Shown here piece after piece: positions 35,006 to 47,609 of a stretch of 64,000 bases of DNA. How positions within the stretch are numbered: position 1 is the first letter of the stretch; each line of letters begins with the position of its first letter. The stretch comes from Lingula anatina (taxonomy: Eukaryota; Brachiopoda; Lingulata; Lingulida; Lingulidae). The notes beneath the pieces are model-generated. The model was given only the letters and a program-made list of their open reading frames with translations, was not told the DNA's origin and made no database searches. The position numbers and the translations under genes were made by a program. Location: positions 981,079 through 1,045,078 of the forward strand of contig NW_019773625.1 of the NCBI RefSeq assembly GCF_001039355.2, read 5' to 3'.

Positions 35006-38000
35006 ATGCCCAGAAAGAAAAAAGAAGATACGGTGTCTCATTTAGACGATTTGAGTGGCTTTGATACGACAACGGGGACAGAATTGTCCTCTTTAACGTT
35101 GTCTCATTCACCAAGCCTGAGCGAGGCCCACAGCAAAACAGAGAAGCGAGAAAGAGTAAACAAGCAAGAATTGGTTAGTAAGCAGCTCGCCCATGATTTT
35201 CAGCTCCTGAAAATAGAAGTTTCGCAGAAGAACTTACTGATCGATCAGATCAAGTCGGAACATGCGGAAAAGGTATACGTTCAGTGCTAACATCCGTGTC
35301 TGCTTCTTTCAAATTGATTTTAATTGGATTTAATTTGCAACTGAGATAAAAAAAAAAAAAATGGATACTCAGTAGCTTGTTAGTGTATTAGCTGCATGGT
35401 CATACATGTATATAGTGCTTGTAATGCTCTTTTATAAATTAAAATGCTTTTCTGACATTTGAAACCGTAATCAGTTGTCATGGTGCTAATTTGATATAGT
35501 GATTACAAAAATGTAAGTGTGAACGACCATTGAAATACGGTTGAGGTGTAATGTAGAAAAATATTTGCTGAAACATGCAGTATAAGTTATTTATAACTTT
35601 CTTATTTTGTTGAATATTGAAGGTTGAAGAACTGGAAGAGAAACTCTCTGATGCTCTTCACCGTGGTCAGATCGTGCAGTATAAGTTATTTATAACTTTC
35701 TTATTTTGTTGAATATTGAAGGTTGAAGAACTGGAAGAGAATCTCTCTGATGCTCTTCACCGTGGTCAGATCGTGCAGGCCCGTCTTGATACGCAGCTGC
35801 ATCTTCATCAGGCAGAGGCTAGAAAGCAGCATGCCGATACTCAACAGGAACTGCAGGGCATCCTCACCAAACAGAAGAAGCTGGAGGAGGCCAATGCCTT
35901 GTTGCTTCAGAGGACAGCCAGAGTGAAAGAGGAGCTGCAGTCTGATTTAACTTTGTCACATGAGAAATATATGCACATGAAAGCACTGCATGAGGATCAG
36001 CTTTCCATTGCAGATTTTGTTGCAGTATGTTTTCTGTTTTCTGATGATAGAGATACTGGATTTGTAGATATATAATACCCAGTCTGTGGTCTAAAGAAAT
36101 GATAGCTAAATGATAGGGTATTTTACTTGTTATGAAGTCACAAATCTTTAATAGTTTTGTACAAGAAAGTTACATAAAATGCCAGTACACTTAGACATCT
36201 TTTGCTCAGTGAAACAGAATGTTTTGATATGAATAACAAGCATTTATGTGTATGCACATACATATTCTCGCACACACTGCAACACACGTGCATGCACACA
36301 GGGAAGTGAAAAACTAAAAGAAATTGGTTGTTTTTTGTTCTAGATAAGGTTATATGAGTCCACAGAGCCACTGAAGTCAGAAGTGGCCCAGCAGAAACAG
36401 CATATCAGACATCACCAAGGTGAAGTGCATCAGTTACAGAATGAATTGGAACAGTGGAGAGAGGTATGCTAGGCCACAGGCTGGCTGAACCAAATTTATT
36501 CTTTGACAGTCACACTAATGTAAAAATGTGTTTAAAAACCAAGAAAAAATGAAATGGATGTAAATATTCATAGTTGTTAAGAAGAATTATACTTGCAAAG
36601 AATTGTTTTTTTATTTTTTTTTTTCGCTTTTTGTTTCAAACTAAATTACTGTGAAGCATTTTGCAAGAAAAAAAAGATATCACAAACATTAAGAACCAAA
36701 GAGCTGTTGCTTTGTTGAATGTTCTCTTAGATTTTTTTACTGACTTTACAGAAATACAGCCAGGCAGAATCCAGCATCCAGTCCCTGAAAGTGAAGTGTC
36801 ACCAGCTGTCCCTGGCTCTGACCGACACCAAGTCAGAGATCCAACACGATAATTACAAGATTAACAACTATGATGCTGTCAAGAGGTACAGAAGGGATTC
36901 TTATGTGATAGATTGTTTAAGCAAGTATATTCCTGTCTTCTCAGAGCTGTTTTCCATTAACTTACAGCTGTTTATACAAAACAGTGAGTAGATGAAAGTG
37001 CAGCGCAAGATTTTCATCAATTTTCATGGGTAAAAATTTTCAGAAATATATCTGATTTCAGGATTTTCAGTCTTCAGTTTGATTTTTATGTACAGACACA
37101 GATGTGTCTGTACATATTGCCATCACCTGCGTCTGTCGTCGCCGTCGCCGATCANTACCGATAACGATACGCATATCACAATCAAACATAAATCGGGGAA
37201 AATATTCCAAAGGCATTTCATAGTTGACAAAAAGACAAATGCCATACTAATTTGCAAAGATGTGTATTTTAGACTGAAAAGTAAGCAAAACAATGCAAAA
37301 CATGCAAAGTCGGATACCCAAGGACTCGTTACTTTTATTTTGACCCTTTTCTCTGTGTTGAGTCTATTTTTCTTATTGGTTTGTTATGCAATTTCTCCAA
37401 AACTTCGGAATGTGGCCGATAAGAATACAATGTGTTTGGTCGCTTGTCTTTTCATAGCACAGTTTCTATTCTTGATAGGCGCCGAATCCGAGCTCTTTGA
37501 GTTGTCGCCACTCTGTCAAACCATTGCCATTTTGTATCATTTCTTTTTGATTTCTTCATTCACTTGGACGTGCGTCGCAGCTTTCAGCATTTTTCATATT
37601 TTCAAGAAACCTTCTGGTAGCGCGCATGTCCAGTTCGAAAGTACCTCTATCAAGCGTCACGTCGTGGTTGCTTTTGGTTCTGCCGTCCTCATCGTTGGCA
37701 CATGCATTGTTTTGGAGTTTTGTGAGTGCTCACCATTTGAAATTGGGTACGGAACTCGAAAGTTCTGTATACTGTCCGGTACAAACGCTATATTATTTTT
37801 CACAGCATTACCTGTTGCTTTGGTATTGTTTCTAAATTTGGTATTCTTCGCTTCGGTTATTTTTATCTTGCAGTCGGCATCTAAAACAAGAAAAACTCGG
37901 GCAAAATCAACTGGGCATGCCATGCTATTTGTTGTCAGCCTCAAATTAAGCCTCCTCATGGGGTTTACTTGGATCTTCGGATTTCTTGCGGAGTTGACGG

Positions 38001-41000
38001 ATTCCGAAATATTGTGGCTGATCTTCACTGTAGCTAACAGCCTTCAGGGCGTTACGCTTACAATTGTGAACGTAACCAGTAACAGATTCCGCAAATTTTG
38101 CCTCCCAAATATTATGAGCATTTGCCAGAGTTGTTGGAAACGGTTTAATAAACCCCTTTTCTCCAAGACTCCTGAATAATTAAGAGAGTTTGGCTTGAAC
38201 TCAACAATAGAAGCCATCAAGAAAATATAGCCTTGTTACACTGATCTATATTCTTGCCAAGGGTTCAGAAATGCAATTATTATTCATATCCTGCGTACTA
38301 AAATCTTAATGAACTAATATGATTACCTTTTGAGAAAATGTATAGCTGCTATTATCGTAATATTTATGAAGGGTGAAGTTTTACTGAATAACCATAGACG
38401 TTCGTGCTTCAGGAAACATGTCACCATCGTTAGATACCGTTTTCTTTATGACCGAAATTGATTGCACTCAGCAAGAGTCCCTGCAGTGTTACATCTCCGT
38501 GGACCGATGGTGTCTATGAAATTTAATGGGTCTACATGTACCAGCATGACTGGTGTAAATGTACACGCATTTCTCAGTTTCTTTACTTTGAAAATATTTT
38601 ACTCATAACCAGCCGATAACGTCATTCACTAGTTCAAAAACATCTCTCTTACCCAATACCATGAGTCACGATTCAAATTCCTTTATGGATGTACCTGTAC
38701 TGAAAGGGACAATTGTGGACATAAACATCTAACTGGTCTACATCGTACATGTAACTATACGCTACATGTACACTACATAGTCTGTACGTACATCGCTACA
38801 AAAATTGATGAATGTATTTAAAAATACGTGTATAGCGTTAAGTGTTTCGGTAAAATAAAGTAGGCAAAATGTCTTCAGTCAATTTAATTCCATTTATTAG
38901 CGTGCTAATGCTTATTATCAGTATTTTCAATGCGTGCCAAATACAGCGCACCTGTGGCTTTCACTAAGTCCTTGGACTGTCTTGCACCTTCTATCGGCAA
39001 ATTCTATAGTCAATGTTAATTGCGCATGCGTGCAGTAGGAGCGCTTGATCCAAATAAACCGGAAGATATATTACGAAGGACCAGTCTTAAATGTAGTCTC
39101 TTTCATCCATAATCATGCCCAGAAAGAAAAAAGAAGATACGGTGTCTCATTTAGACGATTTGAGTGGCTTTGATACGACAACGGGGACAGAATTGTCCTC
39201 TTTAACGTTGTCTCATTCACTAAGCCTGAGCGAGGCCCACAGCAAAACAGAGAAGCGAGAAAGAGTAAACAAGCAAGAATTGGTTAGTAAGCAGCTCGCC
39301 CATGATTTTCAGCTCCTGAAAATAGAAGTTTCGCAGAAGAACTTACTGATCGATCAGATCAAGTCGGAACATGCGGAAAAGGTATACGTTCAGTGCTAAC
39401 ATCCGTGTCTGCTTCTTTCAAATTGATTTTAATTGGATTTAATTTGCAACTGAGATAAAAAAAAATGGATACTCAGTAGCTTGTTAGTGTATTAGCTGCA
39501 TGGTCATACATGTATATAGTGCTTGTAATGCTCTTTTATAAATTAAAATGCTTTTCTGACATTTGAAACCGTATTCAGTTGTCATGGTGCTAATTTGATA
39601 TAGTGATTACAAAAATGTAAGTGTGAACGACCATTGAAATACGGTTGAGGTGTAATGTAGAAAAATATTTGCTGAAACATGCAGTATAAGTTATTTATAA
39701 CTTTCTTATTTTGTTGAATATTGAAGGTTGAAGAACTGGAAGAGAAACTCTCTGATGCTCTTCACCATGGTCAGATCGTGCAGGCCCGTCTTGATACGCA
39801 GCTGCATCTTCAACAGGCAGAGGCTAGAAAGCAGCATGCCGATACTCAACAGGAACTGCAGGGCATCCTCACCAAACAGAAGAAGCTGGAGGAGGCCAAT
39901 GCCTTGCTGCTTCAGAGGACAGCCAGAGTGAAAGAGGAGCTGCAGTCTGATTTAACTTTGTCACATGAGAAATATATGCATATGAAAGCGCTGCATGAAG
40001 ATCAGCTTTCCATTGCAGATTTTGTTGCAGTATGTTTTCTGATGATAGAGATACTGGATTTGTAGATATATAATACCCAGTCTGTGGTCTAAAGAAATGA
40101 TAGCTAAATGATAGGGTATTTTACTTGTTATGAAGTCACAAATCTTTAATAGTTTTGTACAAGAAAGTTACATAAAATGCCAGTACACTTAGACATCTTT
40201 TGCTCAGTGAAACAGAATGTTTTGATATGAATAACAAGCATTTATGTGTATGCACATACATGTTCTCGCACACACTGCAACACACGTGCATGCACACAGG
40301 GAAGTGAAAAACTAAAAGAAATTGGTTGTTTTTTGTTCTAGATAAGGTTATATGAGTCCACAGAGCCACTGAAGTCAGAAGTGGCTCAGCAGAAACAGCA
40401 TATCAGACATCACCAAGGTGAAGTGCATCAGTTACAGAATGAATTGGAACAGTGGAGAGAGGTATGCTAGGCCACAGGCTGGCTGAACCAAATTTATTCT
40501 TTGACAGTCACACTAATGTAAAAATGTGTTTAAAAACCAAGAAAAAATGAAATGGATGTAAATATTCATAGTTGTTAAGAAGAATTATACTTGCAAAGAA
40601 TTGTTTTTTATTTATTTTTTCGCTTTTTGTTTCAAACTAAATTACTGTGAAGCATTTTGCAAGAAAAAAAAGATATCACAAACATTAAGAACCAAAGAGC
40701 TGTTGCTTTGTTGAATGTTCTCTTAGATTTTTTTACTGACTTTACAGAAATACAGCCAGGCAGAATCCAGCATCCAGTCCCTGAATGTGAAGTGTCACCA
40801 GCTGTCCCTGGCTCTGACCGACACCAAGTCAGAGATCCAACACGATAATTACAAGATTAACAACTATGATGCTGTCAAGAGGTACGGAAGGGATTCTTAT
40901 GTGATAGATTGTTTAAGCAAGTATATTCCTGTCTTCTCAGAGCTGTTTTCCATTAACTTACAGCTGTTTATACAAAACAGTGAGTAGATGAAAGTGCAGC

Positions 41001-44000
41001 GCAAGAATTTCATCAATTTTCATGGGTAAAAATTTTCAGAAATATATCTGATTTCAGGATTTTCAGTCTTCAGTTTGATTTTTTTTCATGTGGTCTAATT
41101 GTGATGAGAAATTGCCAGCAATGCTTTCTGGATTTTCAGGTTTTACAACTTTAACTCATGCAAGGGGCCATGCTTACCAGTACAAACTATCATGGTCCCA
41201 TATGCTTATATACTATTGCTTGACTTTTTATTAACCTGCATATACATATACATTCACAGTATGTTTTCTCCCTTTTCAGTGAGAGAGACCAGTTGTCAGG
41301 GGACTGCACTGACCTCAAGCAGGCTGCGGGATATCTGGAGGCTGCCAACCAGGCACTCACTCAGGAAAGGGATGACTTGAAGAAACAGGTCAGATATATA
41401 TATATATATATATATCAGTCTGCCATGTTTATAATGGTTCCGTGCCAAATGTTAGTAAAATTTAAGATGACCAGTAAAATTTGTATATTGTTGTTAAAAA
41501 TTTCATTTTGTGGACTTTATTTTTAATGTGGTAAATTCCAAACATAAGAAAGATCCACAATACACTGAGGACTTTTTTTCTTTGGGGTGGGGGTCTTTTT
41601 CTTCAAATAGCTGTAATATGTGAATAACATTAAATCAGACCCCCATACCAAATACCAGACTGAATAAAATGTAAAATAGGTCTAGATATTTAATTATTGT
41701 AATTTTTTTTCAGCTACTGGCTACTGTTTTTCCTTATGGCCTACAGTAGTTTTATAGACCCTTGTGACTCAAATGGCCATTGGTCTTAAATGTTTTTGCC
41801 ACAGACTTATATAATATATTTTTTGTGTAACTCATTTTATTTACATGGACAGTGTCTGGGACAAAGCATGTATCATAATGATTTTCTCTTTCAGTTAAGT
41901 GCATTGCAGCAGACATTAGTTTTGACCAACAAGGACAAGGACTACTTGTCCAAACAGATGGTCGAGAAGAACCACAAATATAAATATGCTGAGGAACAAA
42001 GACAGGTTCTTGTGGACCAGCTGGAAAAAATGAAACAGCAGAGGGAGGACATGTATGAGAAATATGTATCAGTGAGGTTTGTAGCCTTTTTTATGTAAAG
42101 GTATATTGAAGCTTGTAAAGTTTGTTTAGCAGTATTCTAAGTCAATGTCTATAATTGTACCATCCTCGATTTCTAGTTTACAAATGAGCATAAAAGAGCT
42201 GGCATAAGTATTTCTAAAATCATATGTATAATAATATGTTGTCTACAGTGAAGAAAAAAGACAATAAGATAATNTGCAGCCTGAGTTGGAAAAGCAGTCT
42301 AATTGACTTCTTTTTCTGGAAGTTTTACATTTTCAAAGTGTGAACTTGAATAGAACTCCCATGGGCCTGAAGCTTTATGCTCGTTTCACATTTTACTTAC
42401 ATTGGTATTACCTGTTGAGCATAATTAAAATTTGATGTTGAATTTGCAGTTTAACATAATGTACTTTTGCATCAGAATTGACAGTAGCCTATTTTGTTAT
42501 TTCCTGCTTTTTGTCTGTACATTTGACAGCTTTGCTGCCTTGTTTTTCATGTGGTCTAATTGTGATGAGAAATTGCCAGCAATGCTTTCTGGATTTTCAG
42601 GTTTTACAACTTTAACTCATGCAAGGGGCCATGCTTACCAGTACAAACTATCATGGTCCCATATGCTTATATACTATTGCTTGACTTTTTATTAACCTGC
42701 ATATACATATACATTCACAGTATGTTTTCTCCCTTTTCAGTGAGAGAGACCAGTTGTCAGGGGACTGCACTGACCTCAAGCAGGCTGCAGGATATCTGGA
42801 GGCTGCCAACCAGGCACTCACTCAGGAAAGGGATGACTTGAAGAAACAGGTCAGATATATATATATCAGTCTGCCATGTTTATAATGGTTCCATGCCAAA
42901 TGTTAGTAAAATTTAAGATGACCAGTAAAATTTGTATATTGTTGTTAAAAATTTCATTTTGTGGACTTTATTATTAATGTGGTAAATTCCAAACATAAGA
43001 AAGATTCACAATACACTGAGGACTTTTTTCTTTGGGGTGGGGGTCTTTTTCTTCAAATAGCTGTAATATGTGAATAACATTAAATCAGACCCCCATACCA
43101 AATACCAGACTGCATAAAATGTAAAATAGGTCTACATATTTAATTATTGTAATTTTTTTTCAGCTACTGGCTACTGTTTTTCCTTATGGCCTACAGTAGT
43201 TTTATAGACCCTTGTGACTCAAATGGCCATTGGTCTTAAATGTTTTTGCCACAGACTTATATAATATATTTTTTGTGTAACTCATTTTATTTACATGGAC
43301 AGTGTCTGGGACAAAGCATGTATCATAATGATTTTCTCTTTCAGTTAAGTGCATTGCAGCAGACATTAGTTTTGACCAACAAGGACAAGGACTACTTGTC
43401 CAAACAGATGGTCGAGAAGAACCACAAATATAAATATGCTGAGGAACAAAGACATGTTCTTGTGGACCAGCTGGAAAAAATGAAACAGCAGAGGGAGGAC
43501 ATGTATGAGAAATATGTATCAGTGAGGTTTGTAGCCTTTTTTATGTAAAGGTATATTGAAGCTTGTAAAGTTTGTTTAGCAGTATTCTAAGTCAATGTCT
43601 ATAAATGTACCATCCTCGATTTCTAGTTTACAAATGAGCATAAAAGAGCTGGCATAAGTATTTCTAAAATCATTTGTATAATAATATGTTGTCTACACTG
43701 AAGAAAAAAGACAATAAGATAATCTTTGCCTTATTTGTAAAGCTAGAGTTAATAGAATAACCAGGTCCTCTATCCAACAGAGACCAGTACAAAACTGAAT
43801 ACGAAAGACGACTCCAGGAAGAAATTGATCACCTCCGAAAACAAACAGATGCAGAGGTTGGCAGATTGCGCTCAGGAACAAAAGAGATGTATGAGCAAGA
43901 AATAAGGTGAGGAAAAAGATAGCTATCATATATTATTTAATAACAGTACAGTCTTGGGCTCTTTGAAGTTTTTGTAATCAATTTCAATATACATAAGATG

Positions 44001-47000
44001 TTGCAGCAAGGGTTGAGAAAAATGTTTAATTTTTTCTCGGAATACCTTTTAGTTAAAATTGGATGTTGCTGTGTACAGTAGGCTGTATAACCCTTCTCAT
44101 ACTGCTGATCATTTAAATGATACATTCAAGTTTAAATTTTTTTGTGCTTCATGGATTTTCTTCAGTGTTAAGTGATTTTTAAATAAGATTTTGGTAAAGC
44201 AATGTTCATATTTACCTTTTATATTTTTTTCTGTATATCTTTTAGTATAAAATCAATACTTACTTTGAATGACTTTAAATAGCCTGACAAAGTACTTAGA
44301 ATTTTGTAATAAACTGTTATGACATAGGAGTTTACGTGAAGCCAGGGACATGGCCTTGATGGAAAGAGAAAGGATTCAAACTTCCGAGAGAGAACTCAGG
44401 GACCGGTGTGACACTCTTCAGGCTGAGTAAGTAACACCTGGAATGGATAGCTTGGCTCACTGTATTTCTACACAGAGCCCCTTGTGCCTAAAGAGCAGAT
44501 TGAAATGAGTCCCTAGATGTTCAGTTAAATTGGCAGGAGATGGCAGCTCGCTGAACAATGATGAAATAAAAACTGTAATTATGAGCATGACTAAACTTAA
44601 AACAAAAGTAGTTTCAAAAGAAAATATTGATAACTAAGAATTTTGATGATTAACAATTAACAATCTGTCATTAAGTTTTTCTTTTTCTTTGCAAGCCAAA
44701 AGGTATTAAAAATTTGTGACCTGAAGTAGAAACAGGAGCCAGTAAACAAACAAATTTACACAATGTTTCACAGGGTTGGCTTCCATTATTCTGGCACTAC
44801 ACATTGGGGCCAGTGCTGATGTCACATACATCTAAACTTTTGACTATATATTTTATTTTAAGGTACCAGACACTGCAATCAGATCTCAATACCAAAATCT
44901 CAGATATTCACAACCAACTGCGACTGAAGACATTTGAGCTGGAGCGTTCACAGCTGCTTTACGAAGAAACTTTGAAGAATTTCAAGGCATCTCAGTTAGA
45001 CAAGGAAAAAATACAGAAAAAATTGGAGGTATAGTCTCTTAGTTATTCAAAGTCTTTCAGTTGATTCCTACCAGTGAGCAGCTGTCATCATATTCAGGAT
45101 GTAGAATGATTCTATTTCCAATTTGCTCAAAAGTTAAATTGTAGTGAACTTTCCCATCTACTTGAGTTTTATATTAGATAAGTTCAATTTTAACTGTTGA
45201 CTGATGTTGACATGGGCGATATATGCCAGAATGCCTTGAATGTAAAGGAGAGGTGTTCAAGGCATATATAGCAAGAGGGCGGCAGCGTATTATTTGATAT
45301 ACATACAGAGAGAGATTACTCACATTTCACTGAAAAAAAAAACTAAAACCAAAAAAGCATATAGCACCACATCAATAGGTATGTCTATTCAATATTCACA
45401 GGTAGTGACCCAAGACGTTATGACGCTGGAGAGCAGCAGCACACAGCGAGTTCAGGAACTGGAGAATGAATGCAGTCACCTGCGCCAACAGCTTACAGCA
45501 TACCAGCAAATAGAGCAACACCTGGACGATGTGATGCTACAGGCTGCTGAAAGTGAGTGGTGTGGACCCCCAAGGGCAAATGTATAACAAGTATTGAAGC
45601 CATCATTTGGTTGTTCTACTTGGCCATTTGATCTATTTATAGCAAGGTCCTGTGAGGCTGTGAAAATGAGTTTAAAGAACTAATTTCTAGATAAATGAGT
45701 TGATGATGAAATATGCCACGGGATTTTATTTGCCTCCTAGACTAATATATGATCAGCAAAACATGTAAAGTGAGGTTATGAAATAAAAGTTCAAGAATCC
45801 CTCCTTGTTTATTTAATGTTTCATCATCTTTCAGTTGGCGACGATATAGAAGCAGAACGTGTGATCTCTGCTTATGAAAGCCAGTTTCCAGTTCAGACAA
45901 CAGCTAAAAGACATCTACAGCAAAGGTTGAGGCCTGTTCCCTTTTATAATTTCATTCTTGTTTTGCATTTGTTCTTTTGATAACTTAAATACAATAATGC
46001 ATTTTTCTGGATGGTGCTTTAAAATTATTATTATTATTATCAGAATTTCAGAAGAGACTTTTGTACAGCTATACTACATCTTTTAAAACTGGGAATAAGG
46101 ATCAGTTAAAGTTATCTTTGCTGTCCACAAGGAACAACACTGTGTTATACTGTCTTATGTTTATGTATTTAATTTTTTTCAGTGTTCGTTTAGCTCAAAG
46201 AGTCCTAAGTCTACAAAAGAAAAATACCACTCTACAGGATGATTTAGAAAAAGAAACCAAAAAGAGGAATCAGTTGGAAGGAATGGTACATCCTTAATTT
46301 GATTGATTTATGGACTGATCAGTTGATTGATTGATAAACAAATGTTCATTAAGTTATTATCCTTATAGTTAACAATCTTAGGCTAAAAACCTAAAAGTAT
46401 TTATTTGGAGGTAGTTGGGGGGTTCAATTTTCTATATTGCGTAGATCTTTTTATGCACTTTTCATTACCTGACTCTTTGAATTAATTTTTTCTTTTACTT
46501 TTGTGTTTCCTTAGTTGCCAGTTACTCTCCTCTGGTAGTAACTAATTGTTGAAAGTTAATATATTTTGCAAGACGTTTAATATTGTCATCAACTGGATAT
46601 TTTCAGCTAGAAGAGTCTAGTTCTTTGCTACAGAGTTTACAACAGCCACAGACGTATTTGATTGAGGTCATGCGAAACAAAGATGGAAAAATACAAGAGC
46701 TTACTAAAGATAGCAACCAGCTGAAGGAAGAAATAAAGTAAATAGGTTTCTTTTTTACTTTTTTTTCATTTAGAGTCCACTGGGCAATGATACCATTATG
46801 TACAAAAATGTACAGCTGATAGTGTCATCTAAACATTTGAATTTCGATTTTGAAGGCATACACTGTGCATTAGGCCTTTGCATATCAAATGATAAATTTT
46901 TTGCAGAAATTTCAAAATATTTTCTTAAATCATGAACGGTGATTCAGAACAATGGATTCCATTCATGATAGTCATTATCTTCTTATGTGCATTGAATGTT

Positions 47001-47609
47001 TTTAAATGTACCATTTACAAAACAAGAGATTGACAATTTCAATTAAAATCCATGTTGAATATTGTTTCTCATGATTAATATGTAATTAAATGTGTCATGT
47101 TGCTTTCATTAAAAATTTAGGCAACTTCATAAGGAACGAAAAGATCTTCTGACATCCAAGCAGCAGTTGGCAGCAGATTTAGAAAAACTTTTAGGTCATG
47201 GGGAGGTAAGTGTATAAATAATATTGATAATTCATTTATTTTGCGGGAACAAAGTTTACATTTATGGGAGTATGACATAATCTAGAGAGCACCCCAAGAG
47301 TGCAGACCTTTAAGAAGGCAGTAAATAAAAATTATTTCAAAATTAAAAATCAAATGTCAATCCTGAAAACTTCACCACGATTTGAAAATTCCTTCAGTTT
47401 GCATAAACCCCGTTCACTCAGAAGCATAGAGTAACCTGTAGTAACCCCCCCCCCCCCAAAAAAAAAAAAAGAAAATTATAATAATGAAAAATTGGATTAT
47501 TATACTTGAATGTTTTATCCACAATGTATTTTTTCTTCTCCTCAAGGAGCTCAGAGGGATGAAAGAGACACTGAGGTCTACCCTTACTGCTAGGACAGCT
47601 TACAGATGA
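35006..47609 (+). CDS. PIBF1: Progesterone-induced-blocking factor 1 / CEP90, 15 coding exons (exons 1-6 present twice)
   Basis: A coiled-coil protein of centriolar satellites and the distal centriole, needed for ciliogenesis in studied animals. Exons of the likely continuous allele: 35006-35272, 35722-36024, 36344-36463, 36752-36885, 42741-42849, 43345-43526, 43781-43906, 44328-44426, 44863-45028, 45402-45552, 45835-45925, 46183-46285, 46607-46737, 47121-47205, 47547-47609. They sum to 2130 nt, 709 residues (vertebrate PIBF1 is about 757), with all phases consistent. Diagnostic stretches are 'QLLKIEVSQKNLLIDQIK', 'VEELEENLSDALHRGQIVQ', 'REDMYEKYVSVRDQYKTEYE', 'SLREARDMALMERER', 'AERVISAYESQFPVQTTAKR' and 'QQPQTYLIEVMRNKDGKI'. 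The second allele's copies of exons 1-6 lie in 37157-42273. The C-terminal tail beyond 'LEKLLGHGEELRGMK' is shorter than in vertebrates. Confidence 0.9.
35581..35778 (+). repeat. 99-bp tandem duplication across the PIBF1 exon 2 acceptor
   Basis: Units 35581-35679 and 35680-35778 are nearly identical, with one visible difference (gagaaact versus gagaatct). Each contains the intron end, the AG acceptor and the first 57 bases of exon 2. The second allele (39680-39783 region) has a single unit. Use of the upstream acceptor would read into intron sequence and soon stop. Use of the downstream acceptor gives normal PIBF1. Confidence 0.85.
37089..37114. repeat. Near-perfect palindrome at the edge of the allele-specific insertion
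   Basis: TGTACAGACAC and GTGTCTGTACA are 11-bp inverted arms around AGAT. The palindrome sits exactly where the left allele stops matching the second allele (37087) and about 40 bp before the n at 37156. It may be the end of an inserted element. Confidence 0.7.
37157..38179 (+). pseudogene. Truncated second copy of the GPCR 7TM exon
   Basis: This is the 3' part of the GPCR's last exon, beginning at the n and ending at the same stop. Its protein is the same as the first copy over the seven membrane spans; visible base differences such as ttcacagcat versus ttcactgcat are silent or very few. It lacks the ectodomain because the contig starts there. It is more likely an allele fragment than a decayed gene. 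Confidence 0.8.
39115..42076 (+). CDS. PIBF1: PIBF1 exons 1-6, second allele
   Basis: Exons: 39115-39381, 39727-40029, 40342-40461, 40748-40881, 41280-41388 and 41895-42076. All have the same lengths and splice sites as the other set. Amino-acid differences from the first set include S/L in the N-terminal serine-rich part, N/K at the start of exon 2, R/H, H/Q, K/N in exon 4 and H/Q in exon 6. All are mild, as expected for allelic variation. Exons 7-15 occur only once. Confidence 0.85.
41391..41415. repeat. (AT)n microsatellite in PIBF1 intron 5
   Basis: The TA run after the exon 5 donor is longer here than in the other copy (42855-42868). This length polymorphism supports two alleles. Confidence 0.85.
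42275..42541 (+). other. PIBF1 intron 4 sequence present in only one allele
   Basis: About 267 bp after the n at 42274 have no counterpart in the short intron 4 of the second allele (40882-41279). Together with 37088-37155 they form an allele-specific insertion whose middle falls in the gap. Confidence 0.6.

Larger units (their letters stand above)
37157..42273. repeat. Probable second-allele contig (haplotig) placed between two n's
   Basis: 37157-41086 repeats 33069-37087, and 41082-42273 repeats about 42542-43723, both in the same order and orientation. Differences are mostly scattered substitutions and small indels. The block starts mid-exon in the GPCR and is bounded by n at 37156 and 42274. 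No part of it lacks a counterpart in the flanks, as expected for an alternative haplotype scaffolded into a gap rather than a true tandem duplication. Confidence 0.85.

Noticed and set aside
33069-41086. True tandem duplication of the GPCR tail and PIBF1 5' half
   Set aside because: The second block begins and ends at n's, has no unique sequence of its own, and differs only at allelic levels.
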